A DNA stretch of 58,000 nucleotides from Adiantum capillus-veneris (lineage: Eukaryota > Streptophyta > Polypodiopsida > Polypodiales > Pteridaceae), in NCBI GenBank assembly GCA_014529385.2, contig CM043971.1, forward strand, positions 55,665,209-55,723,208, given 5' to 3'. This document shows, piece by piece, positions 44,050 through 55,799 of the stretch; positions within the stretch are counted from its first letter, which is position 1; every line of letters begins with the position of its first letter. A program made the translations under genes and the position numbers. Under the pieces are notes generated by a model. The model had not been told where the DNA came from. It did not search any database and saw nothing but the letters and a program-made list of their open reading frames with translations.

Positions 44050-45071
44050 TGCACTAAACTCAAAGAAAAAAATGGAGATTTGACAAAAACGCTAAAAAAA
44101 TGAGCAAGAATGGAATAGTCACCCCCTCAACGTAGAAGTTGGTGGTGCAAAATCTATGCAACACAAAAGTCGATGGCTTTCGAAAACGACAAACGTTCTC
44201 CTTTGCTCGCGCTAGTGACGTGTCCTTTAGAACGCCATTTGAATGCTTAGCATGACAAAAAGGAAACCCTTTGGCAATCAAAACCTTCACTTTGCTTTTT
44301 CCCTCGCATTGGCATGTATGAACCGCCTCTCGAGTTGCTTTCCTTGCACGCTATGGTGATTTATAATAAATGCTCTAAACTTAAAGAAAAGAACGGGAGA
44401 TTTGCACAAAAACGCTAAAACATGAGCAAGAATGGAACAGGGTACGGGGGCCAATGATGGGATGGCCCCCTTTATTGAGACACACATGCCCGTGAAACTA
44501 AGTTGCCAAGGTTTGAAATTTAGGTCAATGGGGTGTGAGAGTAATCAGGAGTGATTTAGACTTATAATTGGCGTATCGTAGGGTCAACCCCCGTGGCGTG
44601 CATATCCTAGACTGCCCACCTTGCCATCCCGCTCCTAGCAACCAAAAATTTTACACTGAGAAAATTTTTTCCCTGTCGCACGCACTGTGAGATTGGCCAT
44701 TGAGGCTAAGATTTATCCAGCAGATCGCCCTTCCCCTCACCTATGATTTGTGAAAAAAAAAAAATCAAAAAGTTGCAGCATTCACAAAACGCGACCGATG
44801 CCTGCGTAAAGGTCTGAAACTTGGGTGTTTTACCCTAGTCACCCCCTTAACGTAGAAGTTGGTGGTGCAAAGTCGATGGGCCTCGAAAATGGTGGACGTT
44901 CGCCTTTGCTGGCGCTAGTGAAGCATCCTTTAGAACGCCATTTGAATGCTCAGCATGACAAAAAGGAAACCCTTTGGCAATCAAAACCTTCACTTTACTT
45001 TTTCCCTCAGGCTGGCATGTATGAACCGCCTCTCAAGATGCTTTCATGCACTCTGTGGTGATGTATAAGAG
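44050..45071. repeat. duplicated non-coding repeat blocks (A-B-A'-B')
   Basis: Block A (tgcactaaactcaaagaaa..., 44,050-44,118) recurs as A' at 44,367-44,440. Block B (gtcaccccctcaacgtagaagttgg ... ggtgat, shown in part; 44,117-44,365) recurs as B' at 44,836-45,067 with high identity. The arrangement suggests a tandem duplication with an approximately 320-bp period, later interrupted by the unrelated 44,441-44,835 segment. Confidence 0.75.
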
Positions 45072-45810
45072 TAAATATTTTTTTATTTTTTTTATTGAAA
45101 GCAGCTCTCTGGCGATGGCGATTTGAGCAAGGGCCGTGTCGAGGTAGCCAGCTAGGGTGGGCGATGCAGGGAACAATGCCTGCGTGGAGGAGGAGCAACA
45201 TGATTGTCCACCTCCACCTACTCGGTCGAAAATTCTTCAAAACCAATTAATTTGCCCTCCAGATTCTAATGGAATCTTGGAATCTGGGAATTTGGAAGCA
45301 AAAGACCTCCCCTTGTCGACATCATCCTCTCTGCACAAGCACCCCCCGTCGACATCGCCTACACTGTGTAATCCTCCCCCTCTCATCCTTGCGCAGTCCT
45401 GCCTACACCATACCCGCTTCTCTTCACTCTCGCATGGCCAGCCAACACACCTTCTCTTTACTCGTATCTCTCGCACGATAGGGTACTAACATGCTGATGC
45501 ACATTAAGAGGTGCTTGTCAATCGCATTGTGACAGAGCAACAACACACGCCACTAAGCAAAGAGCCCCCCCCCCCCCCGCACGGCCATGGTTACCTCTAC
45601 AGACTCGTGCCTCTCTTTTCCTTCCCTCATCCCACACCTTGGCATGCACCACTCGCCACTTCTCTTCTCTCCTATCTATGCTAGCCCTTGCAGTTATGGC
45701 ATCGCAAGCAAACAGATGTGACTATCGTATACTGACGCGATGCAGGGATCCCATATACCATCTTAGAGACTATGCAAAGCATCCTTGCGATGAAACCAAA
45801 GAAAGAAAAG

Positions 45811-45845
<35 letters not shown>

Positions 45846-46612
45846 CTGCTTTTCCTGACGCTCTTTGCCTCTTTGTCTTGCTCCACGTGTGATGTCCTCC
45901 CATTTTCGTCTCAAAGGATCTCAGTCGATTCGTAATAACAGAGAGTGTGCAATGGCATCATGAGGGAGCACATAAGCTCCCTGAGGTGAGAGCAGTGCAC
46001 ACTATTTACTACACCATTGCAGAGCAGCAAAACTCTCTCTCTCTCTCTCTCTCTCTCGTGGCAGGCACCCGAGTCCTCCTGTAGGCTATGCCTTGCTTTT
46101 TTGAAGATTAAAAAAATCATCTCTCCCTCCCTCTCTCCCCTCCACGTGCCATCTCCCAAGGCGACCTCCACCCTCGGCTTTTCCTCTACTTGCCCCTTTG
46201 CCTCAATTCTAGTTAATGAAATCAAGAAATAATTTGTGCAACCACGTCGTTTTCCCCTTGAAGCTTTGGGAGCATCTTCCCAGATTTTCCTTAATCCATC
46301 TCCTTCCCAAAATTGGCAGGACCTACTGATCTCATGATGGATTAGTTTTTCCATTTTACATAATGCCACGTGCCTTCGAACTACAAGCGTAGCAGATTGC
46401 ATCTAGAAATAGTGCGAAGCTTTTCTACCTCATACCTCTTCCACTTAAAGATATAGATACAAATGGGTTAGATCTTGGAAAATTTAACAAGGAGCCCCCC
46501 CCCCCCCCCCTCCCCCCCCAAACACACACACAAAAACAACCATAATCTTTGTAAAAGACTCGTAAGGTGTCTTTGCATGTACTCTTTCCTACCATGCTAG
46601 CTATGTGCGTGC

Positions 46613-46614
46613 AT

Positions 46615-46704
<90 letters not shown>
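46613..46704. repeat. (CA)n-(GA)n compound microsatellite
   Basis: About 25 CA units followed by 20 GA units. Confidence 0.95.
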
Positions 46705-46705
<1 letters not shown>

Positions 46706-48375
46706 ATGAATGAGCCAAGATTCCCCTGTCAAAGCAGGTGCACTACTCTAGCACCACAAGAGTTGCTTGGTCTCTGTCTAGCCCTCATTGTCATTGCAAG
46801 AGCTTGCAATATGGGGTAGCACATGTCTATTACTCCAACTGCATTTCCACCGCATGAGTCTCGATAGTTGTTCCCAAGCATCTTCTTGAATCAAACCTTC
46901 TAAATGTTTGGAATCTGAGGTGTTATTACAAACATCAAGAAGAAGAGAGAGCATGGATGGGGAGTTGCTGCTGCCTTGCAACTTGAATCCTCCAACATAA
47001 TATACGAAATATATGACACCCAAGGTGCACATGGTAAGACCCTACACTTCTTGTTGTTGAGGTAACTTGAGAAAGATAAATATATATTTTTTGAACAAAT
47101 CGCTTACTATCCTCCTCTGAGGCTTATTAGGTCACCATATGTAACTCTCCAAAAGTTGGTTGAAGGGTTCAAACTTGTGCATTTTGAGCCTAGTGTCGCA
47201 ATAGGGGGATATGCATTTATGGATTCACTTGGTGCTTTTGTCAGAGTTTGAAGACTTGAGCAAACCAGCCTCTTTTGGGTGGTGGTCAAGAGGATCATAG
47301 GAACTTGCGTTGTGGTCTATTTGCATCGTAAATGGGTGACCATCGCAGTTGTATCACTATGCTATTTATCTATCTCATGCATAGGTGATGCCTATGCATG
47401 GTTCTTTCTCAAAATGCAATGCTTGTACGGGAAATTTGCTATCATTGTACATAGGTGATGCCTACATATAGCTCTTGCTCAATGAAACAATGGACCTGGT
47501 CGCGTGAGGTTGCCAAGCAACTAGCTTGCCCAATCACCCGGTTTCCATTCACTAAATGATGGCTAAATAATTACGTGAGGAGAGCAGGTCAACTTCTCAA
47601 GCAGAAGGTGTTCAAAGGGAGGGGGTTCCCCGAGCGGGGCGGCTGCTCTAGTTTAGTGAGAATCTCACTTCACTCGAGGCGATTATTGCATATCTTGCAA
47701 CTCACGAGGTCCAAACGCTGCTTACGAGGTGATGTGATTGCAGTTTCTCTCTCTAGTTTACCTGCTGGTAACCGGTTGATGAGCAGGCTCCTGCGCTCAT
47801 GCGACCAGGCTCAATGGCTCTATAAAAAGTTAGTTATCAACATCTCCATGCTTCTCCTAGGAGCATGGCACAATTGACTATGGCAGGCCTATGTGGAGGT
47901 TCGCTTCACTTTTAAAAGGGTGTGCACATGAGAGCAAAGCTTTTGGAAAACATTGCATCCAAAAAGGTAGGAAGTTTTCGCACAAGCTTCTTCTTGCACA
48001 AACGCAAGCTCTCACTATCGAAATTGCCCTCTTTGATGCCTTTAACAACATCCCAAATCGTATGTTTCTATATTTAACGTAGCGGGATGAATTTTGCTTT
48101 TGTTGTGGATATGGTGTGCTTTCTCTAGTCCACGTGTGTGGCCTTTTAACTTGTTAACTTCTAAGAGTTGGGTAGCCACCAGAGGAATAGCAGGGAAAGG
48201 AATGGTTAGCGTGGAGAATGCAGAAAGCTGGTCGCACTAGAGCAACAAAGGGTGGGGTGAGAAATTGTCGTCGAATTGCAATTCTCAATCGAATGCGCAT
48301 TGACCCGTGGTTACAGAAAATTGCGCCGTGCAATTTCCTTCCAAGAAAATAGCGTAGTACCTTCGAAATTGGGAG

Positions 48376-48735
48376 GATTAGAGCCAGTTCACATGAGCAT
48401 CAGGTTCGCAACCAGTTGCAAACTGGTTCCCGTTGGAAACTGCATGCTGTTTAGTTCACATGGTCGTGAAAAAACGAGGCAAAAATGAACTTTTATTTCC
48501 GAATAACTCAGCCCGATAACCAAAACAAGCGTGTGTTGACTGCACATCGTTTATCGTTTTTGCATTTGCACTCTCGCTTCACCCCTGAGAGGGGGAGCAG
48601 GACAACAACCAGTTTGCAACCACGATCTGGGAACTAAGCTAGCAACCCACCATGGAAACATAATTAATTGGCAACTGGTTGCGCACATGTTGCCAACCGG
48701 CACCTCACGTGAACTGCACCTGAGTGCAACCCTTA
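48376..48735. repeat. possible foldback repeat
   Basis: The left part (cagttcacatgagcatcagg...cgcaaccagttgcaaactgg) and the reverse complement of the right part (cagttcacgtgaggtgccgg...cgcaaccagttgccaa) agree over about 45 bases. No target duplication was found. Confidence 0.4.
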
Positions 48736-48936
48736 GAGAAATTGGGGTCGTTAATAAAAACAGGTTGAATCCATCCCACTTTCCCCCTGCTATCCATGGG
48801 TGCGACTGGGCCCTAAGCAACGGTGTTGTCCCTATCATAAAGGTTAGGGTCGTTTTAAGTAAGATAAGATAAGACTACGGAAGTCCATTTTGGTGAAAGG
48901 TTGTGACCCATGACCCATCTGCTTGTCTTTTCAAAA

Positions 48937-49020
48937 TTTTGGCGGGAGTCTTCTGACAGTGTCGAGCTCACGAGGAGGAGGGAGCGACAGACGATCGCCC
49001 TCTTTCCTTCAAAACCCTAA
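48937..49020 (+). promoter_or_regulatory. E2F-like site and telo-box upstream of the coiled-coil gene
   Basis: TTTTGGCGGGA at 48,937-48,947 fits the E2F consensus, and AAACCCTAA at 49,012-49,020 is a telo-box. They lie 83-93 and 10-18 bases before the ATG. In plants this pair is associated with genes active in dividing cells. Function is inferred from position and sequence only. Confidence 0.5.
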
Positions 49021-49029
49021 CCCTTGAGA

Positions 49030-52000
49030 ATGCCTGCGCAGACCGCCTCTCCAATAGAGCACTCAGAGAACGACCCTCATCACAAGCAGGAACACAAGAA
49101 GCACGCAGATAATCACGACCACAAGAAGCATAATGAACACAAGAAACAGGATCATAAGAAGCACGATGACAGCCATGGCGACCACCACCGCAAGCACTCC
49201 CCCGGAAAGTCATCTGGAACCCCTTCTCGCAGCACGTCGCCTGTTCCAGGGCCTACCCCTGTTTATGAACCCTGCCCCATTCCCCCCGATATTTGGACTT
49301 CAAAGATGCTCTATGTGTGGAAGGTAGGCCCTTTATCCAGCCTTTTGAACTGATTGCTGCCTGAAGCCGACGGTGCATCTCCTGTCATTTGGTTGCCCAA
49401 AATGAATGTATCTTCTCTATAATCAAGCAGAGTTTCATGACGCAGTGGGGGCCAATCTTGCAAGCCTAGAAACAGAGGAATCAAAATCATTAAGTCATGA
49501 CGACATATTGCATGCAGTTCAAATGGCTAGTTTGTTGTCAAGCAGGAAAACACAAAGGATATGGATGCTCTCATTCGTTTGCCATTGCCCATAGTTTGTG
49601 ATGGAAATGAAAGTTGCTGAGTCAGCAGTGTTTACCTTGGCAGTTGCTAATTTGCCCCTGACATTACATGCAGAAAGGACAAACCAGATTTACCAGTTTC
49701 CACCATTATTTCCTTACTAGAACAACGATCTGGGTAATTTGCGTCTTTATAACCTGCTGCTTCCCTGATGTCGTGAGGCTCTAGTTGGACACTGAGAGAC
49801 TTATCTGTGCAGCTCGGAGTTAAGCTATAGAACCTTAATTCACCGGGTCTTATCATTATTTCAAGAAGAAGTTTTTCCATTTCAGCAGGTTACAGAAGGC
49901 TTTGTGGCCTTTACAGGCCTCAATTATCTACCTGCAGTTCTTTATGTCTGTTGGATGCCCGAGCCAATCCTGATTTCGGGGGTCCTTGCAGTTGTGTTAA
50001 ATCAGGTGATTGTGACAATAAGCAGCATGGATTGTGCTATTGAATCACAGTCTCCATCTTTGAGTTGAGCTTCGCTTCCTTTCTGGGCTCATGTGTTCAG
50101 GCCCCAGGGTAGCTGGAGGGTGGGGTGAGGCTGTTTCTCCACGATGCATAATATTTATAGACCTTATGGTGTTCACTATATTCCAAGGTTTATTTCAAGA
50201 TGTAATTTCAAAAGTATTGGAATGACACTTATGCTCCTACAATAAAATGGTTCTTGACAGGCGGCTGTAGAAGATACAAAGGAATCAAGGAGAAAGAAGT
50301 TAATCACTACTGACGATTTAGCAAAACACGGAGAAAATGGTGGCTCTTTTTTGGGTTTTTTTTGATACTGCATGGTATTTTAGCAAAACAAAATCATCTT
50401 GATTCTTCTACTTCACTGCAAATGTGGCAGAGAAAGTGCTTAAGCTCACTAGTCCCAGATCTATTCAGGCGTGTTTGCATCTTGGAATTGATCCCAACGA
50501 GCTTGCGTACAGGTCTTTTCAAGGTCTTTACAGCTTCATCATGGCATGCGAAATCACAATGTCAAGATGGTTTGGTCAAAGCGTAGTTGTGCCATTGTTT
50601 CAAATTATGGAGCAGCAAAGTTTGATTCATTATGATGCACGAATGAGCAAAATCGCCTTTCATTCATGAGGTGTAGATCTACCAGATTAGTTTTTTCAAA
50701 TTCCTGTTGAGACTATGCTGTCTGGCAGGCCGGTATCTGCCTTTCAGGACAAAGGACTTTTACATGAGTTTCAAGTGCTGAAGTTTGAGCATAATGAGAA
50801 ACTGCGAAAGGGTATGTTCTAGTGGACCGTCAAGTTACTCTTAAAGTTGCATGGGAAGACATGGCTAATACTGCAAGCAAGTACATATACAGATAAGATA
50901 CAAAAGCTTCAGGCAGAAAGAACCAGAATTATCCAAAAACAGGAAGAAGATAGAGCTGCAGCTGCTGCTGCAGCTGCAAATATTAGCCACAGCAAATACC
51001 ATTGTCCAAAGGATTTTCAGGAAAAGGTAAACTCAAAGCTGCTTCTGGCTTTGGAGGTGTACACGCCCCTCTTATTTTGGACCTTGGGAAATTTTGTTGG
51101 GCTCTATCAGGAGAAGATGAGGCTTGAAGTGGTACGTAGACGGCAACAGAGGGAATTAGAGCAAATGGCCAAGTTTGAGGCTCAAAGACAGGTGAAGAAG
51201 ATTTTGTAGTAGTGTAGTGTGGTTATTTCTTGTGTTTTGCCAGCAGCCATATGCATAAGCCTACATCGTGCTTAAGTTGCATCTGGTTATCTTCGTTGAT
51301 GGAAACCTGGCATCTAGGGTTCCTATTCAGAAGGTGCATGTGATTGTCTAGGTGGTTGGAGGGCATGTCCATTGCTGTCCAAAATATGCATTTTTCACAG
51401 AAGTAGCTTATCTAAGAACACATTGTAATTGTTTTGTCCAGCAAATGGCCACCGATAATCAATCAAGAGCAGATGCTGAAAGAAAGGCTGAAGAGCAGAA
51501 GGTTGGTCCTCTCTTGTTTTGCAGCCTAACTTCGTACTGTTCCTAGACCTTACATGCACTCTTTTAACATTTTAACATTGTGAAAGGGTCACATGTACGT
51601 TGAGTGGCACTTTGGTCGTTCTGGCCTTTGTAAGTTAGAGATGCTTAATTATCTTGAGCTTTGTCGTGAATTGCAGAGGTTAGAGAAGGCCAAAAAGGAC
51701 AAAGAATGGCAAGCAGATCTTCGTAAGCGAGAATTGCAGAAGCTGAAGGAGGTATAAATTATCTTTGTGAATATAAGCCTCTTCAATAAGATGAGAAATT
51801 TAGCAGCTCAATTGCCAAGATGCTCGTGGTTGATTTAGGAGGAGGCACTTGAAAAGAAGAGCAAGCAAATGGCAGCTGAGAGATATTTGAGAGAGCAGCA
51901 GCAGCTTGCTCTAGAGCAGCAACAGCTGGTGAGGATACTACCTTTGACTTAATCAGATTCTGCTGTCTTTGTATCCATACCAATCAAATGTCATGTTGCT

Positions 52001-54839
52001 TCCTGTGTTGACATTGTTCTGTGGGTTAGAGGCATTTTTCAATTGTCTTTGCACTGAAGTTTCAGGTCGACATGCACGAGTGTCGATATGTGTTTAAAAG
52101 TAGAGCTATGGTCTAGAGGAGTCCTTTTCTCCTTTGTACCACTGGGGGATAGCATTGTATTATAAGGTCTATTTGTCGTAAGAGTGACAAGGATCTGTAG
52201 TCTGTCTTTTCCATGTTCGATGTTGTGATATTGCAAATCGATCATTTTATTGAGAACAGAGACAACTGCGAAGAGAAGCTATGAGAAAGGAGCAGGAACG
52301 GATAGCCAAGCAGGAGGAGTTCAGAAAGCAGATGGAAAAGATTCAAGAAGCCCAACAGGAGGTCTGCTGCTTAGAACTTGGATCATACGTTTGTGCAGCT
52401 GCCTCTTGTCCATGTGCTGTCCCACCATCACATCAAGAGTTGATTGTAACCTTGTTTGCAACAACCAGGTTCTTAGGAAAAAGCAGGAGGAGATGGAATT
52501 GAAGGATGTCGAGAGGAGGCGAAAGTACGAGGAACAGAACAAAGAGCGGGTTCACCAACATTTTGAGGCTCGGAAGCATGCGGAGGCTAGACATGCGACG
52601 GCAGTTGCTAATTTCCATGAGCTGATGCGAAAGAGAGAGGAAGATTATCATAAGCGCCAGGAGGTCTATCTGAACTGGCTATCAATGAGATTTAGCAATG
52701 TACATTTGTTGTAGAAGAGCACATTCTCAACGCCCATGTTGGTTCAGGAATTGAGAATCAAGTTGAAGAAGCAGGAGGAAGAGCACAGGATTCAAGAAGC
52801 AGAGAGAAAGAAGAGGGAAGAGCTCAAGGAGCAGCAACGCTTGGAGGTTATTAAGGAAGCACAGGCAGAGCGTGATAGACGAGTACAGGTATAGCTGCTG
52901 TCTATGAGCTTGTGTCTATAATGAAATATTGTGCATGAGCAAATGTGGGTGTTCTTGGGAATGACAATAGCTCTGGATGTGAGTGGCCATGCTAAAGTAT
53001 TGTTGAGTCTATAATGAACTCCTGTGCGTGAGGCATTGTGTGTGTTTGTGGGAATGGCAATAGCTTCAGTCTAGATGTGAGGCTATGCTGAGTCACTTTG
53101 GAGGCTTTATGCTTGTGATGGTTAGTGTGTTTGCATTGTGTGCACTTATTGAGCTTGTCTGCGTGTATATTGGTGTGTAGGTATATGGGATTAAGCTGTG
53201 TGTTTAGATGCTTGTGTGTGTGTGTGGGCATGTGTGGATGAAACTGTATGTGAGTATATTGGTGCGTGGGTATGTGGCATTATGCTCTGTGCTTAGATGC
53301 TTGTTGTGTGTGGGCATGTGTGTGGATGAACCACTTTTCTTCTTCTTTGTTGCAGGACCTGCTACAAAAAGCAGAAGCTGCGGATGCCGTGCTCCAGAAT
53401 TTCATCATCACTAGACAACTGGAGCATGCCCGTAAAGTGGTGGAGAGGCAGATGGAGTTTGAAGACATGCACAATAAAGCAGAGAGCATGAGGAGAGTAA
53501 AGGCGTTGCACCGCTACCAGATTTTGCAGCGTATAGAGACTGAGACAGACCGAGTGCGCAATCTACTTGAATCCAAACAAAAGCAGGAGGATCGCCGCCG
53601 TGCTGCTAATGTAAACCTTTCTATCCATCGGCAGTCTATGCTGCAGCAAATGGAAAAGTTGTCGGTGAGTTGTTTGATTATCGGCAAAGAAGTGTTTAGT
53701 CTTTTAGCCTTTAAAGTTTCTGTATGATAACTAGCATAGCTAGATGTACTTGCATATCAACAATGCTAACTAGGATTTGCAGTAAAATAATTTGCATATC
53801 TATCATAAAGGTTAGCATGTTCCTATTGTTAACTCATGCAGTTGTGCTATCTAGCGTTGTGCTACTTAGCAATGGGCATGCGATGTTTGAAATTTATGTC
53901 TATCAGAAAGCAGAGTCTGGGTATATGTATGTCGAATGTTTATGTATGCATCTTTGTATGTGTATATATGTATTTATATATATACATGCATAGATGAATA
54001 TGCATTTGTTTAGGTGTGTATTAATTGGATTTATGTATGTGTGTAGACACACATAATCATACAAGTGCGCGTGTGCACACACACATTTCTAGTGAGAGGA
54101 AGGTAAAGGACTCGTTGATAATTAGCATCAACTATGCTAACTAGGATATGCAAGAAAAGTGCTTAATTAGCATCTTCCTTCATTCAACTCCTATGTTTTT
54201 GCCTATTGTGCGGAATACAAAGGTAGTGTTGCATACGTGTCGAACTTCTTGTGTCAAATGGATTTTTGTGAGGTTTTGTTGAAGGAAAACCTGTATCAAA
54301 CCATCCTTCTCGGAATCTTGCTCTGTATGGTAATTTTTTGTAGGGCAATGTCCATACTTTAGGATGGTTTTGCGGGGAATGAGGGGCTTACCACAGCTGT
54401 TAGTTTGAGCGAGTTTGTGGCACTGGCCTGAAAGACAAGTGCATTGCTGTGTAGCACGTTTTTGAAATAGTCGGAGATAACGTCGACTTCTCTTGATTGA
54501 CACTTGAATTTGGGTTTTCTACCATGTTCTTCTCTCTTTGGAGAATACTCTCTTTTCCTCGGCAGTGCCGATGTGCATGTGCATGACTGATGACAATGTG
54601 CATTGCTAGTTTAGAATCTTACATTAGCAGTGTAAGCATTAGTGTTTGGTAGTACTGGTTAACTGGATAACCGCAGATTTGAGTACACAGATTGATGTCT
54701 TTGAGTTGTCAAATTGCAGATTAGCAAGAAATGGAGAGACACGTTGAGTGATGCTGATAGAGCTGAACTTGAAGAAACTCAAAAGCAGAAGGGCCTGCGC
54801 CCGCTGACCCCAATAAGTGAGAAGCATGGCAAGAAGTAA
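49030..54839 (+). CDS. multi-exon coiled-coil protein of CCDC177-like (SPRSxxAC) type, probable ciliary/flagellar protein
   Basis: Fourteen exons with GT-AG borders and matching phases: 49,030-49,323; 50,261-50,339; 50,431-50,512; 50,729-50,811; 50,893-51,026; 51,111-51,191; 51,442-51,501; 51,677-51,751; 51,839-51,928; 52,260-52,361; 52,469-52,663; 52,748-52,888; 53,356-53,664; 54,720-54,839. Total 614 residues. Residues 15-60 are His/Lys/Asp-rich (KKH repeats). Residues 132-152 hold SPRSIQACLHLGIDPNEL, a motif I associate with CCDC177-type proteins. An Ala run lies near 200. Residues about 165-575 are almost continuous Glu/Lys/Arg/Gln coiled coil. The tail is basic (LRPLTPISEKHGKK). No catalytic motif. 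Known relatives are cilium/flagellum-associated; a role in sperm flagella is inferred. The ATG at 49,030 is preferred, just after an AAACCCTAA box. An optional 39-codon exon at 49,889-50,005 would keep frame but is hydrophobic and doubtful. Confidence 0.85.
52914..53332. repeat. two imperfect tandem duplications inside an intron of the coiled-coil gene
   Basis: 52,914-53,008 resembles 53,009-53,105 (both begin tctataatgaa and contain gggaatg-caatagct). 53,168-53,242 resembles 53,258-53,332 (tattggtg-gt-ggtat ... tagatgcttg ... ggcatgtgtg-ggatgaa). Confidence 0.7.
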
Positions 54840-55037
54840 CCATGTCACCAATTTTGGTCGCAATCTCTGCGGTGTGACATTGAAGGAACAAAGCACATTC
54901 ATGTATTTGAAAATAATTGGGCAAGCAAGGAAGAAGACGTATCAGTGAGCAAAGTCATAGCTTAACACACATAATGCCAGCCAAATTATCTCCAATCACT
55001 GTTTTTTTAAAGCATGATGCTGGCACCGTGCAACTCC

Positions 55038-55711
55038 AGGCAATATGTTAGTCAGTATGTATCTCAAGTGTGATGCACTTGTAAGATTGCAACAAGTCCT
55101 TGATGAGATTCTTGTTTGGAATGTCACCTCTTGGAGTGCAATGATTGCAGGATATGCCCAACATGGGCATGCTAGGAAAAATTGAGCTGCTTTTAGTGGA
55201 TGGTAACTAAGGGCTTTTCTCTCAATGCAATCACCTACCCTTGCAACTTGAAGGCATGTGGCACTCTGCAAGATGAGCAAAAAAGAAGGATTTGTAATCC
55301 AAGAGGAAGAAAGTGACTCTTTCTTTTGTGAGCTCACTTAAAGACCGTGCAAAGAAGAAGGATTTGTACCAATGCAGTAGGATACATGCTAATGTTCATG
55401 ATAGTGGGTTACTTGAACAAAACACATACTTGGGCAACACGTTAGTTATTAGTATGTACCCCAAGTGTGGTGCATATGTCATCAATGTCCTTGATGAGAA
55501 TCCTGTCCAGAATGTTGTCTCTTGCCGTGCATTGATTGTGGGATATGGCCAACGTGGGTAGGCTAGGAAATGCTGAGGTGAGGGCATCTCTCTGGATGCA
55601 ATTGCCTACCTTTGCATCTTGAAGGTATGTGGAACTATGTAAGATTCTGATATGGGCAAAGTAATTCACAATGATATTACTAGTCGAGGGATGTTGGAAA
55701 GAAACATCTAG
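55038..55711 (+). pseudogene. decayed pentatricopeptide-repeat (PPR) gene fragment
   Basis: Plus-strand pieces show PPR units: NMLVSMYLKCDALVRLQQVL, then WSAMIAGYAQHGHA (55,040-55,180), AITYPCNLKACGTL-type sequence in another frame (about 55,215-55,275), IHANVHDSGLLEQNTYLGNT and LVISMYPKCGAYV, ALIVGYGQRG (55,379-55,560), then IAYLCILKVCGTM and VIHNDITSRGMLERNI (about 55,600-55,711). These match the ...LVDMYAKCG... / ...SWNALIAGYAQHG... / ...ILKACG... plan of land-plant PLS-type PPR proteins, which bind organelle RNA. Stops and frame changes between units, no targeting peptide and no complete C-terminal domain mark it as a pseudogene, less than 250 bases beyond the stop of the coiled-coil gene. 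Confidence 0.8.
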
Positions 55712-55799
55712 CTATCCACAAGAATTTCTCTTAGAATTTTGCAAACAAATTCTTCAACAACCTCTTGGCTACAGACATTTTAGACACTCTGTGAGGTTG

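Larger units (their letters stand above)
45072..48880. other. intergenic with microsatellites; no gene supported
   Basis: Tracts include poly-C at 45,565-45,578, (CT)n at 45,811-45,841 and 46,034-46,057, poly-C at 46,495-46,518 and a (CA)n-(GA)n tract at 46,613-46,704. A 100-codon plus frame at 47,575-47,877 and a following protein-like stretch to 48,082 may be an old retroelement fragment, but I cannot name it. Confidence 0.45.

Noticed and set aside
45639-45935. 98-codon plus frame with a hydrophobic start (possible secreted peptide)
   Set aside because: Half of it is Ser/Leu from a (CT)n tract; no homologous features or exon context.
47575-48082. LINE reverse-transcriptase fragment
   Set aside because: Protein-like but lacks any recognisable RT motif; left unassigned.
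49024-49029. TTG start two codons before the ATG of the coiled-coil gene
   Set aside because: A proper ATG lies at 49,030 and plant genes seldom start at TTG.
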